A DNA stretch of 64,000 bases from Clostridium mobile (GTDB lineage: Bacteria; Bacillota; Clostridia; Clostridiales; Clostridiaceae), in assembly GCF_018918285.1 (NCBI RefSeq), contig NZ_JAHLQF010000002.1, positions 1,054,001 to 1,118,000 of the forward strand, given 5' to 3'. The notes beneath the pieces are model-generated. The model worked only from the letters and a program-made list of their open reading frames with translations. It was not told where the DNA came from and ran no database searches. Positions within the stretch are counted from its first letter, which is position 1. Every line of letters begins with the position of its first letter. This document shows positions 35,495 through 44,407 of this stretch, in pieces. Both the position numbers and the translations under genes were made by a program.

Positions 35495-35908
35495 ATGAGA
35501 ATTTTAGGTCTTGACGTAGGAGACAAAACCATAGGAGTTGCTATAAGCGATCCATTAGGATTTACAGCTCAGGGAATTACAACTATCAAAAGAAGAGGAA
35601 TTGAAAGAGACATAGAAGAGATTAAGTCGATATGTTCTCAATATGATGTAGAAAAAATGGTAGCTGGGTTACCTAAAAATATGAATGGAACTTTAGGACC
35701 TCAAAGTGAGAAGGTAATGGAATTTTGTGATATACTAAAAGAGAGTCTTTCAATAGAAATTATTATGTGGGATGAAAGACTTACTACTGTAGCAGCTCAT
35801 AAGATAATGCTGGAAGCAGACTTATCAAGAGCCAAAAGAAAAAAAATAGTAGACAAAATAGCAGCTACCTATATATTGCAAGGATATTTAGATAGCATAT
35901 TTAAATAA
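35495..35908 (+). CDS. ruvX: Holliday junction resolvase-like RuvX (YqgF)
   Basis: 137 residues, RNase H-like fold. Start ATG 35495: AGGAG ends directly before an upstream ATG at 35489, giving zero spacing to that one and six bases to 35495. Catalytic acidic motif [19 protein letters not shown] at the N-terminus, [11 protein letters not shown] in the middle, DERLTTVAA and [17 protein letters not shown] at the end. Family roles include 16S pre-rRNA 5'-end processing; the resolvase name is historical. Confidence 0.93.
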   Translation: MRILGLDVGDKTIGVAISDPLGFTAQGITTIKRRGIERDIEEIKSICSQYDVEKMVAGLPKNMNGTLGPQSEKVMEFCDILKESLSIEIIMWDERLTTVAAHKIMLEADLSRAKRKKIVDKIAATYILQGYLDSIFK

Positions 35909-35927
35909 ATTTTAGAGGAGAATTACT

Positions 35928-36197
35928 ATGGAAAATGATGTAACTACAATTGTATTAACAGATGAAGAGGGAGAAGAAATTGAGTTTGAAGTCCTTACAA
36001 AACTCGATATAGAAGAAAATGAATATGTAATAGTTGTACCGTTAGGGGAAGAGACAGATGAAGCAATAGCTTTAAAAGTTGAAAAAGACGAAGATGATAA
36101 TGATATATTAATAACCATTGATGACGAAGATGAATTCGCTTTAGTAGCTGAAGCATATGAGGCATTATTTTCAGAAGACAATAATGAACTAAATTAA
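35928..36197 (+). CDS. DUF1292 family acidic protein (YrzB-like)
   Basis: 89 residues, very acidic, with the DUF1292 pattern: TIVLTDEEGEEIEFEVLTKLDIEENEYVIVVP then VEKDEDDNDILITIDDEDEF. Function unknown. Conserved third partner of ireB and ruvX in Firmicutes. RBS AGAGGAG; ends at a strong terminator. Confidence 0.9.
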   Translation: MENDVTTIVLTDEEGEEIEFEVLTKLDIEENEYVIVVPLGEETDEAIALKVEKDEDDNDILITIDDEDEFALVAEAYEALFSEDNNELN

Positions 36198-36200
36198 AAT

Positions 36201-36237
36201 AATAAAAAGCTATGTGAGCTCAACATAGCTTTTTATT
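36201..36237. terminator. terminator after the alaS-DUF1292 block
   Basis: Perfect 15-bp stem (36201-36215 / 36223-36237) with a 7-base loop and T-rich 3' arm. Confidence 0.85.
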
Positions 36238-36247
36238 ATTTTATTAA

Positions 36248-36288
36248 ATGATTATCAATTGACATTGATTATATTTAATAGTTATAAT
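36248..36288 (+). promoter_or_regulatory. fur promoter with candidate Fur/PerR box
   Basis: TTGACA (36259-36264), 18-base spacer, TATAAT (36283-36288). Overlapping the -35, 36248-36272 contains TGATTATCA and a second TGATTAT half-site, similar to the TGATAATNATTATCA Fur consensus. Autoregulation is inferred. Confidence 0.55.
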
Positions 36289-36324
36289 AGACTATGATAT
36301 ATTTTTATGAAATGGGGTATTAAC

Positions 36325-36774
36325 ATGGGAGAAAATTCTTATACTCAAATAGATAGATTAAAGGATATTTTAAAGGATAAAGGTTATAAGTTGACACCTC
36401 AAAGAAGAGCTATAGTTGATATAATAATTAAAAATCAAGGAAATCATTTAACTACGGAAGAATTATATAATCTTGTAAAAAAGGAATGCCCTGAAATAGG
36501 GTTAGCTACTGTGTATAGAACGGTATTGTTATTAGAAGAAATGGGTATAATAACTAAATTGGATTTAAATGATGGTTGTAGCAGATATGAGTTAGTGAAC
36601 GAAGATGAAAGTCATCACCATCATCACCTTATATGTACAGATTGCGGTAAGGTCATAGAAGTTGAAGGTGACCTTTTAGAAACTTTAGAAAATGAAATAG
36701 AATTAAAATATAAATTTCAAATAAAAGATCATAGTTTAAAATTCTATGGTTTATGCAGTGAATGCTCAAAATAA
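36325..36774 (+). CDS. fur: Fur family metalloregulator
   Basis: 149 residues. ATG 36325 is preceded by GGGGT; the ATG at 36307 lacks a ribosome site. Winged helix (LTPQRRAIVDIIIKN ... LATVYRTVLLLEEMGII), then a five-His run at residues 97-101, zinc CxxC motifs at 104-107 and 144-147, and the DHSLKFYGLC end-piece. The His-rich metal site fits Fur, PerR or Zur; which one cannot be decided by eye. It sits between the alaS block and RNase J. Confidence 0.85.
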   Translation: MGENSYTQIDRLKDILKDKGYKLTPQRRAIVDIIIKNQGNHLTTEELYNLVKKECPEIGLATVYRTVLLLEEMGIITKLDLNDGCSRYELVNEDESHHHHHLICTDCGKVIEVEGDLLETLENEIELKYKFQIKDHSLKFYGLCSECSK

Positions 36775-36793
36775 AAAATAAAGGAGGGAAAAG

Positions 36794-38461
36794 ATGAGGA
36801 AGGAAAAAGACAAAGTAAGAATTATTCCATTAGGTGGAGTAAATGAAATAGGAAAAAATTTAACAGTAATAGAATACAAAAATGATCTAATTGTCATAGA
36901 CTGTGGATTGAAATTTCCTGATGAAGAAATGCTAGGTATTGACTTAGTTATACCGGATGTTAGCTATATTGCAAGACATAGAGATAAAGTTAAAGGAATA
37001 TTTTTAACCCATGGTCATGAGGATCATATAGGTGCACTTCCTTATATATTAAAAGAATTAAACGTTCCAGTGTATGGTACAAAGCTTACACTAGGTATTT
37101 TAGAAACAAAATTAAAAGAACATAACCTATTGAGCAGCGTTAAACTTAACTGTATTAAACCTAGAGATTTCATAAAATTGGATGATATTTCCATAGAATT
37201 CATAAGAACTAGTCATAGCATTGCAGATTCAGTAGCAATTGCTATCCATACGCCTGTAGGAGTTATACTTCATACTGGCGACTTTAAGATTGATTACACC
37301 CCTATTGATGGATGTGTAGCGGATTTAGCAAGATTTGCGGAGCTTGGAAAAAAGGGTGTAACAGTAATGATGGCTGATAGTACAAATGTTGAAAGACCGG
37401 GTTATACCATGTCAGAAAGCACTGTAGGAGAAGCTTTCGAAGACATATTTGCTACAGCAAAAGGTAGAATTATAGTAGCTACCTTTGCATCACACATACA
37501 TAGAATTCAGCAGGTAATAAGTGCTGCTAATAAATATGGTAGGAAAGTAGCCTTCTCGGGAAGAAGTATGGAAAATATAGTAGAAGTGGCAAAAGAATTA
37601 GGGTATATTGATGAGGCTAGTGAAGTGATAATTGATATAGACTTAATAAATAAATACCCTAATGATAAAATAGTTATTATTACCACAGGAAGCCAGGGGG
37701 AACCTATGTCAGCACTTTCAAGAATGGCTGCTTCAGAGCACAGAAAGGTAAACATCATCCCAGGAGATATGGTAATAATCTCAGCTAACCCTATTCCAGG
37801 TAACGAAAAGCTTATATCCAAAGTGATTAATCAGCTTTTCAAAAAAGGTGCAGAGGTAATATACGAAACTTTAGCAGATGTTCACGTTTCAGGACACGCT
37901 TGCCAAGAGGAATTAAAACTGATGCATACTTTAGTAAAACCTAAGTTTTTTATACCAGTTCACGGAGAATATAGACACCTGAAACAACACGTTGAGTTAG
38001 CTGCAAAATTAGGACTACGTCCTAATAATGGAATAATTGCTGAAAATGGAGACGTGATAGAAGTTACTAGGGATTCAATAAGAAAGAATGGCACGGTACC
38101 TTCAGGACATGTATTTGTAGATGGACTAGGAGTTGGAGATGTTGGTAATATAGTATTAAGAGATAGGAAACATCTATCACAAGATGGTATATTAACAGTA
38201 GTTGTAACAATAGAAAGAGAGTCAGGCTCTGTAATCGCAGGTCCGGATATAATATCAAGAGGATTTGTTTATGTTAGAGAGTCAGAAGATTTGATGGAAG
38301 AAGCAAGAAACATAGTAAGAGATGCCTTAAGAGAATGTGAAGAAAAGCATATTACAGAATGGGCAACCATAAAATCAAATATAAAGGAATCTCTTAGAGT
38401 ATTTTTATATGAAAGAACTAAGAGAAAGCCAATGATATTGCCAATAATAATGGAAATCTAA
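36794..38461 (+). CDS. rnj: ribonuclease J
   Basis: 555 residues. Metallo-beta-lactamase/beta-CASP nuclease with 5'-3' exo- and endonuclease activity on mRNA and rRNA. IPLGGVNEIGKNLTVIEY, LTHGHEDHIGALPY (zinc site), HTGDFKID, MADSTNVERPG, the beta-CASP motif TTGSQGEPMSALSRMA and VHGEYRHLKQH are all in place, with a C-terminal oligomerisation domain. RBS AAAGGAGG. The YlbF-family protein follows. Confidence 0.95.
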   Translation: MRKEKDKVRIIPLGGVNEIGKNLTVIEYKNDLIVIDCGLKFPDEEMLGIDLVIPDVSYIARHRDKVKGIFLTHGHEDHIGALPYILKELNVPVYGTKLTLGILETKLKEHNLLSSVKLNCIKPRDFIKLDDISIEFIRTSHSIADSVAIAIHTPVGVILHTGDFKIDYTPIDGCVADLARFAELGKKGVTVMMADSTNVERPGYTMSESTVGEAFEDIFATAKGRIIVATFASHIHRIQQVISAANKYGRKVAFSGRSMENIVEVAKELGYIDEASEVIIDIDLINKYPNDKIVIITTGSQGEPMSALSRMAASEHRKVNIIPGDMVIISANPIPGNEKLISKVINQLFKKGAEVIYETLADVHVSGHACQEELKLMHTLVKPKFFIPVHGEYRHLKQHVELAAKLGLRPNNGIIAENGDVIEVTRDSIRKNGTVPSGHVFVDGLGVGDVGNIVLRDRKHLSQDGILTVVVTIERESGSVIAGPDIISRGFVYVRESEDLMEEARNIVRDALRECEEKHITEWATIKSNIKESLRVFLYERTKRKPMILPIIMEI

Positions 38462-38479
38462 TTTTAGGGGAGGATTACT

Positions 38480-38830
38480 ATGAATATTTATGACAAAGCT
38501 CATGAACTTGCTAAAACTCTAAAAATTTCGCCAGAAGTTGTTGAATTAAGAAATGCAGGTAAAAAAATTGAAACTAATGAAACAAACAAACAAATGTTGA
38601 ACGACTTCAGAAAATTGCAATATGAAGCTTATTCCGAGCAAATAAAAAATGGTAAGCTATCTTCAGAAACTGAAAACAAATTAAATAGCCTAGGATCAAT
38701 AATATCAATGAATCCAGACGTTGCTGCCTATATTCAGGCAGAAGCAAAGTTTGGAGTTATATGGGAAGATATTATGAAAATATTGAATGATGCAATAGAT
38801 ATTGATTTAACTTTTGGAATAGGAAAATAA
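38480..38830 (+). CDS. ylbF: YlbF/YmcA family regulator
   Basis: 116-residue all-helical protein: NIYDKAHELAKTLKISPEVVELRNA, then DFRKLQYEAYSEQIKNGKL and a C-terminal EAKFGVIWEDIMKILNDAIDIDL. In Bacillus YlbF and YmcA with YaaT bind RNase Y and direct mRNA maturation and sporulation/competence. Position behind RNase J fits an RNA-turnover role. RBS GGGGAGG. Confidence 0.85.
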   Translation: MNIYDKAHELAKTLKISPEVVELRNAGKKIETNETNKQMLNDFRKLQYEAYSEQIKNGKLSSETENKLNSLGSIISMNPDVAAYIQAEAKFGVIWEDIMKILNDAIDIDLTFGIGK

Positions 38831-38890
38831 TTTCCGTAAAGTTGACTTTTTTTCTCTAAAATATTAGAATGGATATTAACGACAAAATTC

Positions 38891-38922
38891 AATTGGATAC
38901 TTGGAAGTATCCAATTTTTTTG
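38891..38922 (+). terminator. terminator after the ylbF-like gene
   Basis: Perfect 12-bp stem AATTGGATACTT / AAGTATCCAATT with a GG loop (effectively a tetraloop if the inner pair opens) and a T7 tract. Confidence 0.85.
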
Positions 38923-38953
38923 AGAAATTTTACAAAAAGATGGAGGAACAAAA

Positions 38954-40777
38954 ATGAATTTATACACAAGAGAAGATATAAGAAATATAGCAATAATTGC
39001 TCACGTTGATCACGGAAAAACTACGCTGGTAGATGCAATGTTAAAACAGAGCCATATCTTCAGAGCAAATGAAAAAGTGGAAGATAGAGTAATGGACTCA
39101 AACGACTTAGAAAAGGAAAGAGGAATTACTATTCTTTCTAAAAATACTTCTGTTGTACACAAAGGAGTTAAGATAAACATAATAGATACTCCAGGACACG
39201 CAGATTTTGGTGGAGAAGTAGAGCGAGTTCTAAAAATGGTAGATAGTGTTGTACTAGTAGTAGATTCTTATGAAGGACCAATGCCACAAACTAAATTTGT
39301 ATTAAAAAAGGCGTTAGAACTAAACTTAAAGCCTATTGTTGTAATAAACAAAATTGATAGACCAGATGAAAGAGCTGCAGAAGTATTAGATGAAGTTTTT
39401 GATTTATTTGTAGAATTAGGAGCATCAGATGAGCAATTAGACTTCCCAGTGGCTTATTGTTCTGCAAAAAAAGGTATAGCAAAAGCAGAATTAAATGAAG
39501 AAAGTGATAACATGGATCCGCTATTTGATGTTATAATTAATAATGTAAAGGCACCGCAGGGTTATATAGACAAGCCGCTACAAATGTTGATTTCTAATAT
39601 AGATTCAAATGAATACGTAGGAAGAATAGCTATAGGTAGAATTGAAAGAGGGACCATAAGAAAGAATCAGCAAATAGCTTTAATTAGAAAAGACGGAAAA
39701 ATAGATAATGTAAAAATAAGTAATTTATATGTATTTAATGGACTTAAGAGAGAGGAAGCAGAGGAAGCTAGTTTTGGTGATATAGTTGCAGTTTCAGGTA
39801 TATCAGATATAAACATTGGTGAAACTTTAGCAGATAAGGATGAACCTGAAGCACTTCCATTTATACAAATTGATGAACCTACTTTAAGTATGTATTTTTT
39901 AGTTAATGATTCACCTTTTGCAGGAAAAGAAGGAGAATATGTAACTTCAAGACATTTAAGAGATAGATTGCTTAAAGAAGTGGAAACCAATGTTAGTTTA
40001 AGGGTTGAAGAAACAGAAACAGCAGATACTTTTAAAGTAAGTGGAAGAGGAGAATTACATCTTTCAATTCTTATTGAAACTATGAGAAGAGAAGGTTATG
40101 AATTTCAGGTTTCAAAACCAACAGTAATTTATAAAGAAGTAGATGGTAAACTCCATGAACCTATAGAAAACTTAACTATAGATGTACCAGAAGAGTTTAT
40201 GGGAGTGGTTATGGAGAAGCTGGGACCAAGAAAAGCGGAAATGGTTAATATGACTTCTGCTGTAAATGGATATACAAGGCTTGAATTCAAAATACCAGCT
40301 AGAGGACTTATAGGCTTTAGAGGAGAGTTTATGACTGATACTAAAGGAAACGGTATAATGAACCATGTATTTAGTGATCATGAACCATTTAAAGGGGAGA
40401 TACCTGATAGAAGTAGAGGATCTTTAGTGGTATTTGAAACTGGAACTTCTATAACTTATGGACTATATAATGCACAGGAAAGAGGTATTTTATTTATAGA
40501 GCCAGGAACTGAAGTTTATCAAGGTATGATAGCAGGGGAATGTTCAAGGGGAGAAGATATTGAAGTTAATGTTTGTAAAAAGAAGCATTTGAGTAATACG
40601 AGATCCTCAGGATCAGATGACGCTTTAAAATTAACGCCTGTAAATCCTATGTCACTAGAAAATTGTTTAGAATTTATAACTTCTGATGAGCTTGTAGAAG
40701 TAACTCCAAAAAGTATAAGAATGAGAAAAAAAATTCTTAATCCTGAGTTAAGAAAGAGAGCTAGTAGGAAGAAATAA
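38954..40777 (+). CDS. typA: ribosome-associated GTPase TypA/BipA
   Basis: 607 residues, EF-G-like translational GTPase acting in 50S assembly and stress adaptation. G1 AHVDHGKTTLVDAML, G2 region ERGITI, G3 DTPGHADFGGEV, G4 NKIDR, G5 CSAKKG; then domain II, EF-G III-like SGRGELHLSILIETMRREG and the BipA-specific C-terminal domain (RSSGSDDALKLTPVNPMSLENCLEFI). RBS GGAGGA. Confidence 0.96.
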   Translation: MNLYTREDIRNIAIIAHVDHGKTTLVDAMLKQSHIFRANEKVEDRVMDSNDLEKERGITILSKNTSVVHKGVKINIIDTPGHADFGGEVERVLKMVDSVVLVVDSYEGPMPQTKFVLKKALELNLKPIVVINKIDRPDERAAEVLDEVFDLFVELGASDEQLDFPVAYCSAKKGIAKAELNEESDNMDPLFDVIINNVKAPQGYIDKPLQMLISNIDSNEYVGRIAIGRIERGTIRKNQQIALIRKDGKIDNVKISNLYVFNGLKREEAEEASFGDIVAVSGISDINIGETLADKDEPEALPFIQIDEPTLSMYFLVNDSPFAGKEGEYVTSRHLRDRLLKEVETNVSLRVEETETADTFKVSGRGELHLSILIETMRREGYEFQVSKPTVIYKEVDGKLHEPIENLTIDVPEEFMGVVMEKLGPRKAEMVNMTSAVNGYTRLEFKIPARGLIGFRGEFMTDTKGNGIMNHVFSDHEPFKGEIPDRSRGSLVVFETGTSITYGLYNAQERGILFIEPGTEVYQGMIAGECSRGEDIEVNVCKKKHLSNTRSSGSDDALKLTPVNPMSLENCLEFITSDELVEVTPKSIRMRKKILNPELRKRASRKK

Positions 40778-40791
40778 AATGTGGAGGTAAT

Positions 40792-41799
40792 ATGAAAAGA
40801 AAGGGTTTTATAATCTCTATAATTTTACTTTTATCAATAGCTTTTCTAGGTTATTTTTATTATAATTCTATTGTTAAACATCCTTTTAAAGGACAGGGTA
40901 AGGAAGTAGAAATACTTGTTAACAAAGGTGATAGCTTATATAAAGTATTAGATACACTAAAAGATGAGGGAGAAATAAAAAACTTACTATTTATTAAAGC
41001 TTACATTAAACAAAATAAATTAGACACTAATATAAAGCCTGGAGATTATGTTATTGATTCAGATGTTACTCTAGAAAATTTAATTTTAGACTTAAATAAA
41101 GGTCTTTATAATAAGAATCTAGTAAATGTAACTATACCAGAAGGATACGACATAAGTAAAATTGGAGATGTATTAGAAGAAAAGGGCATAATAAGTAAAG
41201 AAGATTTTATAAAGGGAATAGAAGCATATCCTTTGCCTAAGTATATCAAAGAAAAGGGTAATAGAAAGTATGCTATGGAGGGGTATCTATTCCCAGATAC
41301 CTATATGCTGGCTAAAGATATGAAGGCAGAAGACATAATAGATATTATGCATAATAGATTTAATAAGGCATTAAATGAGCTAAGAAAAGACTATAGAATA
41401 GATGATGATAAAATAGATACAATAATAACAGTAGCATCTATGGTTGAGAAGGAAGCTGAAGTGGACAGTGAAAGAGGAAAAGTAGCTTCTGTATTTTATA
41501 ACAGAATGAATAAGAATATGAAAATGCAATCCTGTGCTACGGTTTTATACGCATTAGGTGAGCATAGAGAGAAATTATATAATAAAGATTTACAGGTTAA
41601 ATCACCATATAATACCTATATTGTTGAAGGGTTTCCGCCAGGTCCCATAGCAAGTCCAGGTATGTCTTCTATAGAAGCTGCTTTAAAACCTGAAAAAACT
41701 AATTATTTGTTTTTTGTATCCTACAATGACGGAACACATTTTTTTACGGACAATTATAATGAATTCTTAAAAGTAAAGGAAAAAACTCAAGGAAATTAG
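40792..41799 (+). CDS. mltG: endolytic murein transglycosylase MltG
   Basis: 335 residues with one N-terminal membrane helix (about 5-25), a LysM-like region (VEILVNKGDSLYKVLDTL) and the YceG catalytic domain: TIITVASMVEKEAEVDSERGKVASVFYNRM with the catalytic Glu, MQSCATVLYALG, and PYNTYIVEGFPPGPIASPG. Cuts nascent glycan strands at the membrane. It is 15 bases after typA and 20 before trmR, in the same order as Bacillus yrrL. Confidence 0.95.
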   Translation: MKRKGFIISIILLLSIAFLGYFYYNSIVKHPFKGQGKEVEILVNKGDSLYKVLDTLKDEGEIKNLLFIKAYIKQNKLDTNIKPGDYVIDSDVTLENLILDLNKGLYNKNLVNVTIPEGYDISKIGDVLEEKGIISKEDFIKGIEAYPLPKYIKEKGNRKYAMEGYLFPDTYMLAKDMKAEDIIDIMHNRFNKALNELRKDYRIDDDKIDTIITVASMVEKEAEVDSERGKVASVFYNRMNKNMKMQSCATVLYALGEHREKLYNKDLQVKSPYNTYIVEGFPPGPIASPGMSSIEAALKPEKTNYLFFVSYNDGTHFFTDNYNEFLKVKEKTQGN

Positions 41800-41819
41800 A
41801 AAGTCACCAGGAGGATAAT

Positions 41820-42473
41820 ATGAGCGGTATTACTTATGACTACATGGAAGAATATTTAAGGGGATTGATAACTGAAGATAGAATTCCGTTATTAGAGCTG
41901 GAGAAATATGCTTTAGAAAATAATGTTCCTATAATTCAAAAAGAAGTTAGAAAATTTTTAGAGGTGATATTAAATATAAAAAAACCAAAAAAAATTCTAG
42001 AACTTGGAACTGCTATAGGGTATTCTTCTATTCTTATGGCAATGAATCGCAAAGAGCAATGTAAAATAACCACTATAGATAGAGATGAAACTATGATAGA
42101 ACTTGCTAAAAAAAATATTGAAAAGTATGGTTATAGTGACAATATAAATATAATTCAAGGTGAATGTTTGGAAGTTTTAGAAAAATTAGATGACAAATTT
42201 GACTTTATATTTATGGATGCTGGAAAAGGTCATTATAATCACTTTCTTCCTCATTGCTTAAGAATGTTAAATGAAGATGGAATTATTGTAGCAGATAATG
42301 TATTGTTTAGAGGAATGATAGCCTCAGATGATCTTGTAAAAAGAAGAAAAATTACTATAGTAAAAAGAATGAGAAATTTTCTAGAAGAGGTTTCAGGAGA
42401 TGATTTTCTAACTTCCATAATTCCTATGGGAGATGGAATAGCGGTTATAACAAGGAGGAATAAATATGAATAA
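41820..42473 (+). CDS. trmR: tRNA 5-hydroxyuridine methyltransferase TrmR (O-methyltransferase)
   Basis: 217 residues, SAM-dependent COMT-type methyltransferase: ILELGTAIGYSSILMA (SAM loop, about 60-75), TTIDRDETMIELAKKN, FIFMDAGKGHYNHFLP and GIIVADNVLFRG. Homologous in sequence and place to Bacillus YrrM/TrmR, which methylates ho5U34 to mo5U34 in tRNA. The last eight bases overlap the start of the U32 peptidase-like gene that makes ho5U, which strengthens the call. Confidence 0.85.
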   Translation: MSGITYDYMEEYLRGLITEDRIPLLELEKYALENNVPIIQKEVRKFLEVILNIKKPKKILELGTAIGYSSILMAMNRKEQCKITTIDRDETMIELAKKNIEKYGYSDNINIIQGECLEVLEKLDDKFDFIFMDAGKGHYNHFLPHCLRMLNEDGIIVADNVLFRGMIASDDLVKRRKITIVKRMRNFLEEVSGDDFLTSIIPMGDGIAVITRRNKYE

Positions 42474-43689
42474 ACCTGAAATATTAGCCCCTGCAGGCAA
42501 TTTAGAAAAATTAAAGACAGCTATTTTATTCGGAGCAGATGCTGTATATTTAGGAGGAAGCAAATTAAATTTAAGAGCTTTTGCTGATAATTTTTCTGAT
42601 GAAGAATTAAAAGAAGGAATAGAATTTGCGCACAGCAGAGGAAAAAAAGTATATGTAACAGTAAATGTATTCCCTCACAATGAAGATTTAGAAGGATTAG
42701 ATGAATATTTAATTCAATTACAAGACTTAAATGTAGATGCTATATTAGTAGCTGACCCAGGAATAATAATGACAGCTAGAGAGGTAGTACCAAATCTAGA
42801 AATACATTTAAGTACTCAGGCCAATAACGTCAATTGGAAATCAGGGTTGTTTTGGTACAATCAAGGGGTTAAAAGAATAGTTATGGCTAGAGAATTATCT
42901 ATAGAAGAAATAAAAGGAATTAGGGCTAAACTACCTGAAGATTGTGAAATAGAAGCTTTTGTTCATGGCTCCATGTGCATGTCCTATTCAGGAAGATGTG
43001 TTATTTCAAATTACATGACTGGAAGAGATTCAAATAGAGGACAATGTGCACAACCTTGCAGGTACAAGTATAATGTAGTTGAGGAGAAAAGACCAAATCA
43101 ATATTTCCCTGTATTTGAAGATGAAAGAGGAACATATCTTTTCAATTCAAAAGATTTATGTATGATTAAGCATATACCAGAATTGGTTCAATCAGGAATA
43201 AATTCTTTAAAAATAGAGGGTAGAATGAAAAGTTCCTATTATGTTGCCGCTGCAGTAAAATCTTATAGAGAGGCTCTAGATAGTTACTTTGAAAATCCAG
43301 AAGAATATACATTTAAAGAAGAGTGGATGGATAATCTCTTAAAGACTAGCCATAGAGAGTACTATACAGGATTTTATCTTGGGGATAAAGACAGCATTGT
43401 ATATGAGAGTTCATCTTATATAAGAGATTATGATATAGTTGGTATAGTAAGAGGATATGATGAATCTACAGGAGAGGCTATAATAGAGCAAAGAAATAAA
43501 TTATTTGAAGGAGATGTTGTCGAAGTATTAAGACCTACTGGAGACAATTTTAAGGTTAGACTTCAAAATTTAAGAGATGAAAAGGGAAATAAAATAGATG
43601 CTACCCCAGTAGCTCAGATGATATACAAGGCAAATGTAGATAAATCATTAGAAGAAAATTATATGCTTATTAAAAGCAAGGATGAATAA
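42466..43689 (+). CDS. trhP: U32 family protein, tRNA uridine-34 hydroxylation protein TrhP
   Basis: 407 residues. Peptidase U32 signature EAFVHGSMCMSYSGRCVISNY with GQCAQPCR (Cys cluster, possibly Fe-S) near residues 165-200. Bacterial homologues TrhP/YegQ and YrrN/YrrO are needed for prephenate-dependent ho5U34 in tRNA. Length matches the longer YrrO type; no separate YrrN-type gene lies beside it, unlike in Bacillus. Overlaps trmR. Confidence 0.87.
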   Translation: MNKPEILAPAGNLEKLKTAILFGADAVYLGGSKLNLRAFADNFSDEELKEGIEFAHSRGKKVYVTVNVFPHNEDLEGLDEYLIQLQDLNVDAILVADPGIIMTAREVVPNLEIHLSTQANNVNWKSGLFWYNQGVKRIVMARELSIEEIKGIRAKLPEDCEIEAFVHGSMCMSYSGRCVISNYMTGRDSNRGQCAQPCRYKYNVVEEKRPNQYFPVFEDERGTYLFNSKDLCMIKHIPELVQSGINSLKIEGRMKSSYYVAAAVKSYREALDSYFENPEEYTFKEEWMDNLLKTSHREYYTGFYLGDKDSIVYESSSYIRDYDIVGIVRGYDESTGEAIIEQRNKLFEGDVVEVLRPTGDNFKVRLQNLRDEKGNKIDATPVAQMIYKANVDKSLEENYMLIKSKDE

Positions 43690-43719
43690 GCATAATTCAA
43701 GGGGGAGAAGTTTTACAAC

Positions 43720-44346
43720 ATGAGAAAGCCAGTTTTAATAGGTATAACAGGTGGAACAGGTTCAGGCAAAAGTACAATTGCTAAAGAGATTTATAAAAAG
43801 TTCAATGAGGACTGCATAGCTATGATTGAACAGGATAGCTACTATAAAGACCAAAGTAATCTTACTCTTGAAGAAAGGATGAAAACTAACTATGATCATC
43901 CAGATGCTTTTGACAATGAATTATTAGTAGAGCATTTAAAACAGCTATTAAGAAATGAAGTAATAAATAAGCCAATATATGACTTTGAGAAACACAATAG
44001 AAAAGAAGAAACTGTAAAAGTTTATTCAAAGGATATTATAATTGTTGAAGGTATATTGGTATTAGAAGATAAGGCATTAAGAGATATGCTTGATATTAAA
44101 ATATTTGTAGATACAGATGCAGATGTAAGAATAATAAGAAGGCTTCTAAGAGATATGAAGGAAAGAGGAAGAACAGTAGATTCAGTTATAAATCAATATT
44201 TGGATGTGGTTAGACCTATGCATATGCAATTTGTTGATCCAAGCAAAAGATATGCAGATATAATTATTCCAGAAGGCGGACATAACAAAGTTGCTATAGA
44301 TGTAATTGTTGGTAATATAAAGCAGTTATTACAATACGGTAAATAA
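43720..44346 (+). CDS. udk: uridine kinase
   Basis: 208 residues, usual length. Phosphorylates uridine/cytidine in pyrimidine salvage. P-loop [12 protein letters not shown] (about residues 8-19), [38 protein letters not shown] and RDMKERGRT are diagnostic. Its transcript ends in a hairpin that overlaps the start of the next gene. Confidence 0.96.
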   Translation: MRKPVLIGITGGTGSGKSTIAKEIYKKFNEDCIAMIEQDSYYKDQSNLTLEERMKTNYDHPDAFDNELLVEHLKQLLRNEVINKPIYDFEKHNRKEETVKVYSKDIIIVEGILVLEDKALRDMLDIKIFVDTDADVRIIRRLLRDMKERGRTVDSVINQYLDVVRPMHMQFVDPSKRYADIIIPEGGHNKVAIDVIVGNIKQLLQYGK

Positions 44347-44362
44347 AACAGAAGAATAGAAT

Positions 44363-44407
44363 ACCTCATTTTGGCTATAATCATAGTTGAAAGTGAGGTG
44401 TTTTTTT
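44363..44407 (+). terminator. udk terminator hairpin overlapping the PBP ribosome site
   Basis: ACCTCATTTT (44363-44372) pairs with AAAGTGAGGT (44390-44399, one G-U), with an inner CTAT/ATAG pairing and a T7 tract at 44401-44407. The 3' arm contains the GAGGTG Shine-Dalgarno of the PBP gene starting at 44408, so the hairpin could terminate udk transcripts and hide the ribosome site in read-through mRNA. Confidence 0.7.
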
